A DNA stretch of 64,000 nucleotides from Plotosus lineatus (GCA_024760905.1 CM045731.1:56184125-56248124); one strand, 5' to 3'; shown: positions 42,421 to 53,528, numbered from the stretch's first letter. Notes: generated by a model from the sequence alone, not told the origin. Program-made: numbers and translations.

Positions 42421-42644
42421 AAAGTTTTCTCTTGTCACTCTCTTTTTCTCCCGTCCTGTCTTTGTGTTCGCCCGCGTTTTCATGTCTGTGGAATGATATA
42501 ATGGCTCGAACGATTGGCGCGCCTCGGTACACCTTGCAGTGCGCATTCTTGAAACAAGTCTTTTCCAGTGGTCACCTCACCAAAGATCTCCAATGCACAC
42601 ACATGCCAACACCAAGATGGTGCATACGTTGAAATGTTTGAATT

Positions 42645-43040
42645 ATTTCATTCATTCATTTATTCAATCTCTAAGCCGCTTAATCTTAATTAGGGTCCCA
42701 GCAGCTCTGGGCGAGGGTGGGGTACACCCTGGTCAGCAACCCAGACATCAAGGCTAACACGCATACAGCCATTCACATTTACTCTCACACCGAGGGGCAA
42801 TTTGGACTCACCAATTTAAAAGCCTACTTTCCATGTATTTTTACTGTAAATAAAAAAGATAATTCTAAGTCGCTCTGGATAAGAGCCTCTGCCAAACGCT
42901 GTAAATGACTGTGGGAGGAAACCGGAGTTCCCAGAGGAACCGTTGCAGACACGGCAAGAACATCCACACAGAAACACCTTTGCTGAGCCCAGGAATTGAG
43001 CCCAGGATCTTCTTTCTGTGAGGTGGATGTGTTAACTACC
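42645..43040 (-). mobile_element. Family A SINE, antisense, with an inserted SINE tail
   Basis: Antisense family A blocks (AAGCCGCTTAATCTTAATTA, GGTGGGGTACACCCTGG, GAATTGAGCCCAGGATC) are interrupted at about 42836-42910. The insert contains AAGTCGCTCTGGATAAGAGC and TCTGCCAAACGCTGTAAATG, the tail seen on many fish SINE/LINE families. Confidence 0.65.
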
Positions 43041-43651
43041 CAAAATGTATTTATTTATGTAGTTATTGTGAATGTACTGAATGGAATGCAGGCAGAATTT
43101 TGGTGAGGATCTTCTGGGCTTTTCCACCGAAACACGAAAAAAAAATGCGACTGTAAGTGATGTCGGGTTGGTGTGAAGTGATGGGGCTTCGTTTGACAGC
43201 TCAAGAAGGCTGTTCCCGTAAGAACTGTTCCAACAATTAAATCCCGATGAGTCTGTGGAGTCGGTGACACAAAACACCTTCGAATAAGTCGGACAGCGAG
43301 TTCTTTCAGTCTCCTGGTTTATATTTCTGTTTGGAGATGTGCGGCTCTGGCTGTCGCTGTGTGTGCTTCATCAGGTTGAAGATGGAGCGGTTCTGTGAAT
43401 TTGTGTTTTTTCCAGTTCTAGTCTCTGATATTTTATTTCTTAGGAGTAGCTGTCGTGTCTTGCATGTTTAATACTTCTTTTTCTCACTAAAAGGATTTGT
43501 TTAAAGGTTAAAAAAAGTGCTTCTCAGGATATAGATCTAAAAATAACAGTCGGCTGTGTTTATGGATGAAGTGAGGAAGAAATCCAATAATTCATGTAGG
43601 AAAGAATTTGGGCTTGTAATCAGTCTCTGAAAACATTTAGAAATATTTTGT

Positions 43652-43655
<4 letters not shown>
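43041..43655. other. No gene recognised
   Basis: Unassigned. If the 42309 exon is real, this would be its first intron. Confidence 0.4.
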
Positions 43656-43703
<48 letters not shown>

Positions 43704-44099
43704 CTCTCCTTCCCTTTCTCTCTCCCCCTCTCTCTTTCATTCTCTCTCCCTCTCTTTGTCTCTCTCTCTCTCTCTCCCTCCCTCTCTCCCCATCTCTCCT
43801 TCTTGCTCCCCTATCTCTTCTCTCTCTCCCTCTTTCTCTCTCTCTCTCCCTCACTCTCTCTTTCATTCTCTCTCCCTCTCTCTCCCCATCTCTCCTTCTT
43901 GCTCCCCTCTCTCTCTCCTCTTTCTCCTTCTCTCTCATTCTCTTTTTCTCCTTGTCTCTCACTTTATTTCTCTCTCTCTCTCTCCTCTCTCACTTTCATT
44001 CTCTCTCCCTATCTCTCCCCATCTCTCCTTCTCGCTCCCTCTCTCTCTCTTGCTCCTCTTTCTCCTTCTCTCTCATACTCTTTTTCTCCTTCTCTCTCA

Positions 44100-44151
<52 letters not shown>
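43656..44151. repeat. 500-bp pyrimidine-only tract
   Basis: The plus strand is almost entirely C and T (occasional A or G), made of (TC)n blocks and repeated longer units such as CATCTCTCCTTCTTGCTCCCC (three variants near 43790, 43888 and 44018). Frames on both strands are low-complexity Ser/Leu or Arg/Glu runs and are not genes. Confidence 0.95.
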
Positions 44152-44153
<2 letters not shown>

Positions 44154-45006
44154 CCATATCCCCCCCACCTACAGATCATTTTCAAGCCTGTATATTTCAG
44201 TAGATGGCTAGGACTCTGTGTAAAGCTAAATAATGTGCAGATTTCTGATGCTTGTAAGAATCTCTTGGTTTTGAAGCTGATACGAGAGATCAGTTTACAA
44301 ACAGAAAACCATGGATGTGAAGTGCGCTTCCTGTGTAAGTCTTTTCCAAGTTTTCAGAGTACTTCTTGCTGAGTGAAGAATTATTTTATTGTTTAGTCAC
44401 ATATAAACACAGAGTGAAGCTCATGCTCTTCCTAAATATATTGTACACACTTACATGTGACTCTAGATAGACCATGACTTAAAGGACAGAAATATATACC
44501 ACACAAGTATCTTCTGGGGGGTTTTCTACCATTCCTAATAAATTCAGCATATTGACTCATGATTATGGAATGATTGACAGTTGGGTCGAACTATGCTTTT
44601 TACTCACCCCATGGAAGCCCCTCCCTCTTTCCTTTCTGTCCAACAATGATAATGTTCTCTTGTCTCGATGCGATATTCTCAGTTATAATTCACCTTGATG
44701 CATCGCTCTCACTTTCTGTCCCAGAGCTTTTCTAAATGGAGATTATTTAAAGTTTGTTAATGTAACATAAGTATGTTAATAAAAAATATTTGATTAACTA
44801 AACTTATTATTGATGCCATGGGTGGAAAGGGGGACTGGAATGGTAGTCTTTTAATCAAAAAGGTCAAATTATCTGCAAATAGAAAATGAACCAAGGAAAA
44901 GGTGGTAAAATTATAAACCGGACATTAGAATAATGATGATTACAATTTAATGCTGCTGAAAATGAACAGGACTTAAAATTCAGTTTCTGGCATAAATAAA
45001 GCAGGT
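44152..45006. other. No gene recognised
   Basis: Unassigned AT-rich sequence. Confidence 0.45.
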
Positions 45007-45026
45007 TCGTTTGTTTGTTTGTTTGT

Positions 45027-45083
<57 letters not shown>

Positions 45084-45110
45084 TTATCTATCTGTCTATC
45101 TATCTATCTG

Positions 45111-45168
<58 letters not shown>

Positions 45169-45170
45169 AT
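45007..45170. repeat. (GTTT)n then (CTAT)n microsatellite
   Basis: Five GTTT-type units are followed by about thirty-five CTAT units with a few G or T substitutions. Confidence 0.95.
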
Positions 45171-45405
45171 TTTTGTTAACTTACTCTAGTCAGTGTAAAA
45201 TTATTTAAATTCATACAAAATTCTTATACTTGAAATTCCAGTGACAGGTTTAAAATGCTTATTTTTTATGATAAAAAAATTATGTCCTATTTTTAAAAAT
45301 ATTTTAATTAATTAAAAAAAATAAAGCCAGTTTTACTACAGTAGACCTAAAGAAATTGTAAAAAATAATTCAATGTTATTATTATTCTTTTTAAAATAGG
45401 GCAAT

Positions 45406-45738
45406 GGTGGCTTGGTGGTGTAGGGTGCTGCATTGCTGAGCCTAAGGATGGGGATTCAAGTCCCACTCTCCATAAGATTGTCACTGTCTCCCCCAGTGCA
45501 GCTAACTGGGTTATCAAAGGCTGGCCATGTCTCTCACTGTCTATGGTGAGAGGTTCATGTAAAAGAACGATTGCTGAGTTTCATAAAGAAAGCCGTCAGC
45601 GTGTTTCTGACCCTTGCTAATGGGTTGTGTCAGGAAGGCCATCCGACGTAAAAACCTATGCAAAATCAAATATGTGGAATCATCGATTCACTGTGGCAAT
45701 CCCTGAAAAAGGGGAAAATACAAAAGGAAAAGAGGACC
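45406..45738 (+). mobile_element. Family R SINE
   Basis: Head TGGTGGCTTGGTGGTGTAGG, B-box relic GGATTCAAGTCCC, middle (GTGCAGCTAACTGGGTTATC), RTE 5' block (GTCAGGAAGGCCATCCGACG) and RTE 3' block (CACTGTGGCAATCCCTG, AAAGGAAAAGAGG) are all present. It is more diverged than 28022-28367 and no clear target duplication is left. Confidence 0.85.
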
Positions 45739-45843
45739 TTTCTAATTTAAAAAAAATATTCTGTATATTTTGGATTTTATGAGTTGTGCTTATGCACCAA
45801 ATGACAGTCCAGAGTACCCACCCTTTTTGGAGTCTTTGGGGGG

Positions 45844-46680
45844 GTGTTGGAGAACGCTCCCTCGGGAGACTCACTCGTTGTCTTGGGAGACTTCAATGCC
45901 CATGTGGGCAACGATTGTGTGACCTGGAAGGGTGTGATTGGTAGGTATGGCCTCTCCAGTCTGAATCCGAATGATGTTTCGTTGTTGGACTTCTGTGCTC
46001 ATCACAGTTTGTCTATCACGAACACCATGTTCGAACATAAGCATGCCCATAAGTGCACTTGACACCAGGACACCCTAGGTCGCAATTCGATGATTGACTT
46101 TGTTGTCATGTCATCGGACTTGCGACCATATGTTCTGGACACTCGGGTGAAGAGAGGAGCTGAGCTGTCTACCGATCACTACCTGGTGGTGAGTTGGTTT
46201 CAGTGGTGGAGGAGGTGGCCTTCCAGACCTGGCAGGCCCAAGCGTGTAAGCAGGGTCTTCTGGGAACGTTTGGCGGAGTCCCCTGTCCGAGAGGCCTTTA
46301 ACTCCCACCTCCGGCAGAGCTACAACCACATCCCGGAGGAGGCGGGGGACATGGAATCCAAATGGGCCATGTTTCGTGCCTCCATTGCTGAGGCGGCAGC
46401 CCATAGCTGTGGCCGTAAGGTCGTCGGTATTTGTCATGGCGGTAAACCCTGAACCTGGTGGTGGACACCTGCGGTGAAGGGGGCCGTCCAGCTGAAGAAG
46501 GAAGCCTATCGGGTTTTATTAGCCTGTGGGACTCCCGAGGCAGCAAAGAGGTACCGGCAGGCTAAATGTGCTGCAGCCGAGGCTGTCGCAGATGCAAAAT
46601 CTCCGGCGTGGGAGGAGTTCAGTGAGGGCCTAGAGAGTGATTATCGGTTGGCCTCAAAAAGGTTCTGGACCACCATCTGA
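45844..46680 (+). pseudogene. LINE fragment: endonuclease and linker
   Basis: Frame 45844-46062 has VVLGDFNAHVGNDCVTWKGV and ends at a TGA where the neighbouring motif suggests Trp. It resumes in 46090-46452 (MIDFVVMSSDLRPYVLDTRV, ELSTDHYLVVSW) and, after another stop, in 46474-46680 (KKEAYRVLLACGTPEAAKRY). Two stops separate the parts. Confidence 0.78.
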
Positions 46681-46746
46681 CGCCTTAGGAGGAGGAAACC
46701 GTTCTTCACAAACACTGTTTACAGTGGAGGTGGGGAGCTGCTTACC

Positions 46747-47560
46747 TTGACTGGGGATGTCGTCAAGAGGTGGAGGGAATACTTTGAGGACCTCCTCAAT
46801 CCCACCAACACGCCCTCCGTGGAAGAGGAAGACCCTGGGGGTTCGGGTGGGGGTCCGCCCATCACTGGAGTGGAGGTCACTGAGGTTGTCAAAAAGCTCC
46901 TCGGTGGTCGAGCTCCGGGGTTGGATGAGATCCGCCCGGAATATTTCATGACTCTGGATGTTGTAGGACTGTCTTGGTTGACACGTCTCTGCAACATCGC
47001 GTGGTTATCAGGGGCTGTACCTCTGGATTGGCAAAATGGGGTGGTGGTCCCAATTTTTAAGAAGGGGTACCAGAGGGTGTGTTCCAATTATCGGGGAATT
47101 ACACTCCTCAGCTTACCTGGAAAAGTCTCTGCAGGGGTACTAGAGAGGAGGATCCGACCGATAGTCGAACCTCGGATTCAGGAGGAGCAATGTGGTTTTC
47201 GTCCTGGCCGTAGCACTCTTGACCAACTCCATACGCTCCACAGGATTCTGGAGGGGGCATGGGAGTTTGCCCAATCTGTACACATGTGCTTTGTGGATTT
47301 GGAGAAGGCTTTCGACCATGTCCCTCGAACGATCGTGTGGGGCGTGCTCCGAGAGTACGGCATTCCAGACCTGTTGCTACGAGCTATTCGGTCGCTGTAT
47401 CACCGGAGCCAGAGTTTGGTCCGTATAGGCAACAACAGGTCGAATTCGTTTCCGGTGGGAGTTAGAGTGCGCCAAGGCTGTCCTTTGTCACCGATTCTGT
47501 TCATAATTTTTATGGACAGAATTTCTAGGCACAGTCGAGGCGATGAGGGGTTCTGGTTTG
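46747..47560 (+). pseudogene. LINE fragment: 5' half of reverse transcriptase
   Basis: The frame is open for about 260 codons from KRWREYFEDLLNPTNTPSVE through GRAPGLDEIRPEYF, IFKKGYQRVCSNYRGITLLS, VLERRIRPIVEPRIQEEQCG and MCFVDLEKAFDHVPRTIVWG to FIIFMDRISRHSRGDEG. There LINE similarity ends (about 47553) and unrelated AT-rich repeat begins. The YxDD motif and everything after it are missing. Confidence 0.82.
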
Positions 47561-47673
47561 GTGGCCATCGGTGGCTCAGGTGGCCTTACGATCCCAGCAA
47601 ACGAAAAATCCAGGTTACGAAAAATATTTTCAAAATGTTTTTGTTTCTGTATACGAAATAAGTTCTCCTTATG

Positions 47674-47736
47674 AAACGTGCCATTCACACATTCAAACGC
47701 ACCATTCAAACATTAAAACTCGCCATTGAAACATTT
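47674..47736. repeat. Three 21-bp tandem units
   Basis: AAACGTGCCATTCACACATT-C, AAACGCACCATTCAAACATT-A and AAACTCGCCATTGAAACATT-T follow one another exactly in register (47674, 47695, 47716). Confidence 0.9.
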
Positions 47737-47740
47737 AAAC

Positions 47741-48177
47741 AATGCACGAGCTGCTCTCCAATTGACTACCTTCCAACATTCTGCCCCGCTGGCCTCCCAT
47801 TGGCTAGGAGTGATGACACAACTCCCTTGAGCAGCAGCTTGTTTTATGAGTTTTTTGAGTGTTCTCATTGCAACTTTTTTTTTGGCTCAGGCTTTTAACC
47901 TTGCATAAACATTTGTAAAATTATAACTCTGCTAAGAAGACATGGTCTATTAAAAAAAAAATCAAAGAATGTACGAGTTTCTCTCCCATTGACTATCTCC
48001 CAACATTCCGCCCCACTGGCCTCCCATTGGCTAGGAGGGATGACGCAGCTCCCTTGAGCAGCAGCTTGTTTTATGAGTTTTTGGAGTGTGCTCATTACAA
48101 CGTTATGTTTTGGCTCAGGCTTTTAACCTTGCATAAACATTTGTAAGATTATAACTCTGCTAAGAAGACATGGTCAA
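47741..48177. repeat. Tandem duplication, 227-bp period
   Basis: Unit 1 (47741-47967) and unit 2 (47968-48177) share AATG[CT]ACGAG, an inverted CCAAT box (GGCCTCCCATTGGCTAGGAG), TTGAGCAGCAGCTTGTTTTA, GGCTCAGGCTTTTAACCTTG and CTGCTAAGAAGACATGGTC. Divergence between them is low, about ten percent by eye. No coding frame spans them. Confidence 0.9.
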
Positions 48178-48184
48178 CACACGT

Positions 48185-48186
<2 letters not shown>

Positions 48187-48230
<44 letters not shown>

Positions 48231-48245
48231 ACACACATACACACA

Positions 48246-48284
<39 letters not shown>

Positions 48285-48297
48285 GCGTGTGTGTGTG
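48187..48297. repeat. (AC)n-CGCG-(TG)n microsatellite
   Basis: AC units with a few AT interruptions pass through CGCGCG into (TG)n, a Z-DNA-prone alternating purine-pyrimidine run. Confidence 0.95.
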
Positions 48298-48437
48298 ATT
48301 CCCGGTGCGAGTGAAAAGAAGAAGCGGGCTTGTGGCATGCGGTTGAGTGATATCGAAAAGGAATATGGCAAAACCTGTCTACCATTGGTACGATAGTGAA
48401 GCAGAAGGAGGTCTTAAAAGGTATACTTTTATAATTT

Positions 48438-48512
48438 TTAAAGGGTTTAGGGGTAGTATTGGGTGCCTTGGAACGAATCACACATTTTACATGTAAAATG
48501 CTGTTTGGGTTT
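48438..48512 (+). mobile_element. Foldback MITE arm fragment
   Basis: AAAGGGTTTAGGGGTAGTATT, CCTTGGAACGAATCA and TTTTACATGTAAAATGCTG match the arms of the inverted repeat at 60736-61090. Confidence 0.65.
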
Positions 48513-48662
48513 TTTTGTTTGTTTTATTAACCAAAAACAATTTTCTGCAAATAAATAAAAAAAGCTTTGAATGAGGAGTTGGTAAAAATAGTCTAGAAAT
48601 AAATAAATAATTTTTGAAGTCTTACCAAAAAAATAAATAAAATCCAAAATACTTTGATCTCT

Positions 48663-48785
48663 TCATTCATTTTCTGAACCGCACAATCCTAATTAGGGTC
48701 ACGGGATGGGTGGCCCTTATCTCAGCTGTCTTTGGGCAAGGGAAGAATACACCGCAAACAGCATGCCAGGGCATCTCAAGGGCAA
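48663..48785 (-). mobile_element. Family A tail fragment, antisense
   Basis: TTCATTTTCTGAACCGCAC, AATCCTAATTAGGGTCACGG and GGGCAAGGGAAGAATACACC are the antisense family A tail. Confidence 0.65.
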
Positions 48786-49647
48786 CTTTGAACTGTATGT
48801 AAGATATTTTAACATGCAAAGAATTAAATATTTACTGATATTAAAATATTTCTTGAATTGTAACACAAATATATATAATTTTGGAGATGATGTTCAAATT
48901 TGGTGTGGATATACTCCATAAATATTCTACAGTGAGTTCAAAATCAGGATGATGATTTACTTTCGTTGTAATGGGGATTTAAATCGATATTTTAATAAAA
49001 AATGGATTCTGTGTAAACGAGAACGCTATGCAGGAAAAGGTTAAAAATAAGTTTGGATTATACTATAGTGAAACTTGTCTGTGGATATGGCTGATCGCAA
49101 CTTTATTTGTAATGGCTGGTGGATGAACCCAGGCATTTACAGACCTTTCATGTGACACCAATTAAAGTTGTGCAGGTGATTCAGATTTCTGATTCCATCT
49201 TGCCAAAATGTATTAAGGAAGCATTTTTATAGAACACGTGGGAACAGAGGGCTTTCTCGGATCTTGTGTGAGATGTTTTGAAAACATTTAATTTTTTTGC
49301 CTGTCCGAGGACTACTAGGACCAAACACGCAATTGTGGACTCCAGACAGACACACATACAATTTCCTGCAGAATAAAAATCTGTACATCACAGTACCTTT
49401 CGCATAGCTTACACAAAAGCTAATAAATACAGGAAATACTGTGACATATGCATATGATGCAATGAGTGACGAGAAAAAAAGTTTTGCTTGAACTGTGGCT
49501 GGGTAAATTCTTCAAACCAAAAATTATATCATGATACATGATCATATCATACACTTCATTATTTATTTACATATGGACTAAACCCAGTTATTTATTGGTG
49601 AGAATATCATAATCGCTCTGGCTAATCAGAGTGTGTCTCAGCTTTGA
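48786..49647. other. No gene recognised
   Basis: Unassigned AT-rich sequence. Confidence 0.45.
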
Positions 49648-49650
49648 TAC

Positions 49651-49682
<32 letters not shown>

Positions 49683-49733
49683 TCTTCATTAGTGTAGTTT
49701 GACCAGAGACTTCTTGAAACAGAGTATGTGTTG

Positions 49734-49778
<45 letters not shown>
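49648..49778. repeat. (CA)n and (GT)n pair
   Basis: (CA)n at 49648-49681 and (GT)n at 49735-49778 are inverted relative to each other with about 50 bases between, so they could pair. Confidence 0.92.
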
Positions 49779-49780
<2 letters not shown>

Positions 49781-50097
49781 GGTGGATTTGGAGGGTGTAC
49801 ATGCTGAAGGTTCACATTCAGACACAGTCCCCTGACCCGCTTGACAGGGACGGAGTGAGGGTGTGTGTGTGTGAAAGAGAGAGGGGGTGGGGGTGGGGGG
49901 TGGAAGACTTTGCATCTTGGGTGGTCTACTTCCCATTGTGGGAAAATTCAATATTTACATTTTGCAATTTGAACCACTTTTCCTATTTTCGTTTTCCACA
50001 ACGTCAAGTGTGCTGAGGAGAAGACCGTGCGGTGGCGCTGTTCGCGGCACTGTGGTGTTTGGCCAACATGGGCTGCACCTGTTTAGCTATGTCATGC

Positions 50098-50114
50098 TGA
50101 TCTCTCTCTCTCAC

Positions 50115-50190
<76 letters not shown>

Positions 50191-50212
50191 CGCACGTGTG
50201 TGTGTGTGGTCA
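50098..50212. repeat. (TC)n(TG)n microsatellite
   Basis: TC units change to TG and CG units near 50154. A GC-richer piece at 50007-50090 precedes it with no supported gene. Confidence 0.93.
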
Positions 50213-50215
50213 TTT

Positions 50216-50679
50216 CTGTGCTTATTGGAAACTCTTGTCTTTATGTGAGCATCAGGGGTTTGACCTAACATCCAAAAATGATCAATGTACTCCAAAGGGT
50301 ATAAGCTAATAATCATTTCTCAGAGATGCGTCTTTGTTGTTTCCAAGCCGCCTGGTACAGTCCCATCATGCGGTTTTGCATGACAATGGGAATAAGAAGT
50401 GCTAGTGGTATTGTCAATATTCTTAAGTACAGTACATACTGTGATTTTAGTAAAAATATACTGTGATTAAAGGGAAAATATGTAACTTTTATAGCCACCT
50501 TCCATCTGTGAAATTGTAGTAAAAACATAAGTCTTCTGTTGGGCATGCCCTCAAACAACTCCACAATCAAATCTTCTGACCAATCAATACAAAAGTGTGT
50601 CGCTCTATGGTGTAGCGGTTTCTTTGCACAAGCAAACAATATGAAGTGCAGTAAACAACCCCTCAAGAAACAACATTGA
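50216..50679. other. No gene recognised
   Basis: Unassigned. The 155-codon minus-strand frame 50313-50780 runs into LINE 3' UTR and has no recognisable content. Confidence 0.45.
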
Positions 50680-51019
50680 AAGATAAGATACAGCTTTATT
50701 AATCTCACAATGGAGAAATTCACTGTTACAGGCTCTTGAGGTACTATCAGTAGGGGGTGCAAAAATAGATACAAGTACAAACATACACACGTACATATAT
50801 ATTATATAAGTAAATAAATAAATAGATACATAAATAGTATAAATTACTAAACAATAAAAGAAAAGAATGGAGCAACTTTATAGATTGGCCTATATTAAAG
50901 TGTAATGTATCTGAGTGCAGAGTAGATGTGGTTGATATGGTTCACAGTCAGTGGGGTAGATGTGGTTGATTAAAGTGCACGGGGTTTTTATTGCACATAA
51001 CCGGTATTTTCACAGACAG

Positions 51020-52394
51020 TTACAAAGTGGCGTTGTACAGTCTGATAGCGGTGGGAATGAACGACCTGCGGTAGCGCTCCTTCCTGCACTGAGGATGCCT
51101 CAGTCGTACACTGAAGGAGCTGCTTAGCTCCTCGACAGTCTGGTGCAGTGGGTGAGAGCTGTTGGACAGGATGGATGTGAGCTTTGCTACCATCCTCCTC
51201 TCACTCACCTCCTCCACAGAGTCCAGTGGGCAGCCGAGGACAGAGCTGGCCCTCCTGACCAGCTTGTTCAGTCTCTTTCTGTCCCGCTCTGTGCTGCCCG
51301 GGGCCCAGCAGATGGCAGCGTAGAGGATTGCAGAGGCTACCACAGAGTCATAAAATGTCCTGAGCAGAGGTCTGCATATGCCGAAGGACCTGAGTCTCCT
51401 CAGAAGGTGGAGGCGACTCTGGCCCTTCTTGTACAGGGCGTTGGTGTTGTGGGACCAGTCCAGTTTATTGTTAAGGTGAACACCCAGGTACTTGAAACTG
51501 TCCACTGTCTCAATGTCCTGTCCCTGGATGTTCACTAGTAAATGTGTGTGTGTGTGTGTTTGAGTGCTTCTCCTGAAGTCGACCACCATCTCCTTCGTCT
51601 TCCTAGTGTTCAAGCACAGGTGGTTGCGCTCACACCAGTCCACGAAGTCGACGATGACCGACCGGTACTCCAGCTCGTTCCCCTCTGACACACGGCCCAC
51701 GATGGCGGAGTCGTCCGAGAACTTCTGGAGGTGGCAGCTGTTTGTGTTATATATGAAGTCCGAGGTATAGATGTTAAAAAGGAAGGGTGAGAGGGCGGTG
51801 CCCCCGTGCTACAGACTACCACCTTTGACTTACAGCCGCGCAGCCGCACGTACTGTGGACGGTTAGTAAGGTAGTCAATAATCCAGGCAGCAAGATGCCC
51901 GTCCACTCCCACGTCCTCCAGCTTCCCCGCAGGCGCGCTGGCCTGATGGTGTTGAAGGCGCTGGAGAAGTCAAAGAACATGACCCTCACAGCGCTGCCGG
52001 CGATCTCCAGGTGGGTGAGTGCCCGCTGCAGAAGGTAGATGACGGCGTCTTCTACTCCGATGTTGGGCCTGTAGGCAAACTGCAGCGGGTCTAGGGTGGG
52101 GCTCACCATAGAGCAGAGGTGTTCAAGGAGGAGCCTTTCCATGATCTTAATGAGGCGGGAGGTCAGGGCGACAGGTCTGTAGTGGGCTGGTTCCTTCGCT
52201 TGTGCTGTTTTGGGAACCGGAACCACACAGGAGGTCTTCCAGAGGACTGGAACCTTCTCCAGGCTGAGGCTCACGTTGTACAGGTAGCATAGTACCACAC
52301 AGAGCTGGTCTGCACAGGTCCTCAGCAGCCTGGGACTGATGCCATCAGGTCCTTCAGATTTCCTCTGATTTAGTCGCCTCAGCTGTCTCCTCAC
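51020..52394 (-). pseudogene. CR1-like LINE copy 1 reverse transcriptase
   Basis: Frame 51816-52394 has RRQLRRLNQRKSEGPDGISP, VLWKTSCVVPVPKTAQAKEP and VRVMFFDFSSAFNTIRPARL. A frame break follows (RLRGSWRTWEWTG). Frame 51020-51700 continues EYRSVIVDFVDWCERNHLCL, FKYLGVHLNNKLDWSHNTNA and ends RSFIPTAIRLYNATL at its natural stop. A CA microsatellite sits in frame after DFRRSTQ (51541-51559). The C-terminus is more complete here than in copy 2. Confidence 0.85.
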
Positions 52395-52500
52395 CTGGTC
52401 TGATGTGAGGGAGAGGGGGGGCTGGGGTGGGCTGCAGAGGGAGGGGATGTGTCTGTCGGGCTGTAGCAGTCAAGTGAAGTTGGCCTGGGGAGGGGAGGTG

Positions 52501-53517
52501 TCAGCTGGTCTGGAGACGTGTGAAGAGGGGAGGGGAACGGGAGGGGTGCAGAGGGGAGGGGGGAGAATCAAACCTGTTGAAGTAGCAGTTTAGTTCATCC
52601 GCCCAGCGCTGGTCACCATCAGCTGTCCCTCTGACACTCTGCCCAAATCCAGACATGGTCTTTAGTCCTCTCCAGACGTCCCGCACGTTGTTCTGAGCCA
52701 GCTTCTCCTCCATCTTCTTCCCATAGTCCTTCTTTGCCCTCCTGATCCTCCACTGGAGCTCACGCTGGACCTTCTTCTGCTCCTCTCTGTCCCCCGAGAT
52801 GAAAGCCCTCTTTTTCTGGTTCAGGAGGACTTTGAGCTCAGGGGTGACCCATGGGTGGTTGTTGGAGAAGCACCGTACTCTCCGTGTTGGCACGGTGCTG
52901 TCCACGCAGAAGTTCATGTAGTCGGTGATACAGTGTGTGAGGCCGTCGATGTCATCACCAAAGGAGTCACAGAGCATGCTCCAGTCTGTGGTCTGGAAAC
53001 AGTCCCTAAGCCTCTCGTTGGTCTCCTCGGTCCACACTTTCACAGACCTCTTCTGTGCAGGTTCCTTTCGCACCCTGGGTGTGTATTGGGGAGCAGCTAG
53101 ACCAGGCTGTGGTCTGAGCGTCCCAGCGGGGGGAGGGGGGAGGAGCTGTAAGCGACCTTCACATTTGCATACAGTAACTCCAGTGTATTATTGTCTCTTG
53201 TGGCGCACTTCACGTATTGCGGGAACGCCGGAAGAGAGGCGGAGAGGGGCGTGGTTAAAGCCCCCGCTGATCAGAATCATGGCGCAGGGGAGACGAGTCT
53301 GTGTCTGATTAACGGCGCTGTGTAGACGCTCACACGCGGCCGCCGCATCAGCCGAGGGCGGAATGTACACGCAAAACACAATCACGTGTGAAAACTCCCT
53401 CGGTAGATAATATGGCCGCGCGCTTAACGCGAGCAGCTCTAGGTCCCGCGTGCACAGCTGCTCCTTCACGTGCACGTTTGCCGGGTGGCACCATCGTTCA
53501 TTCACATAGACCGCCAC
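52501..53517 (-). pseudogene. CR1-like LINE copy 1 endonuclease end and linker
   Basis: Frame 53188-53517 has the endonuclease middle (VIVFCVYIPPSADAAAACER, ILISGGFNHAPL, where GGFNH replaces the GDFNH of copy 2, losing a conserved Asp). Frame 52501-53073 has the linker (FQTTDWSMLCDSFGDDIDGL, CFSNNHPWVTPELKVLLNQK). Confidence 0.82.
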
Positions 53518-53528
53518 ACCCCCTCCTT

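Larger units (their letters stand above)
45781..47560 (+). mobile_element. APE-type LINE fragment, clade unresolved
   Basis: Endonuclease motifs (GDFNAHVGND, STDHYLV) are followed by reverse transcriptase motifs (NYRGITLLSLPGKV, GFRPGRSTLDQL, CFVDLEKAFDHVPR, RQGCPLSPILF). The 5' end is cut at the YAPND segment, and the 3' end stops at FMDRISRHS before the catalytic box. It differs from the RTE, CR1-like and RLE elements in this window. I would place it near RTE/I-type elements, without certainty. Confidence 0.82.
50680..53528 (-). mobile_element. CR1/L2/Rex1-like LINE copy 1, 5'-truncated
   Basis: On the minus strand it runs from the middle of the endonuclease (VAVYVNERWCHPANVHVKEQ) to a 3' end with AATAAAGCTGTATCTTATCT. 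Reverse transcriptase motifs include FDFSSAFNTIRPA and KFSDDSAIVG-type sequence. It lacks the first ~170 endonuclease codons seen in copy 2 (57334 on). The CR1/L2/Rex1 group is inferred from the FDFSSAFNTI and short tandem tail style. Frameshifts near 51800, 51940, 52400 and 53075 inactivate it. Confidence 0.88.

Noticed and set aside
43650..44372. Plus-strand frame of 240 codons, almost all Ser and Leu, and minus-strand Arg/Glu-rich frames over the same bases
   Set aside because: Pure consequence of the CT repeat tract; no start context, domain or splice evidence.
49976..50098. GC-richer stretch that could be a small exon (TGTGCTGAGGAGAAGACC...)
   Set aside because: One frame is open for about 25 codons but no acceptor/donor pair or recognisable peptide supports it, and microsatellites flank it.
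51541..51559. Histidine-threonine run as a metal-binding motif in the LINE protein
   Set aside because: It is the translation of a CA microsatellite whose length differs between copies.
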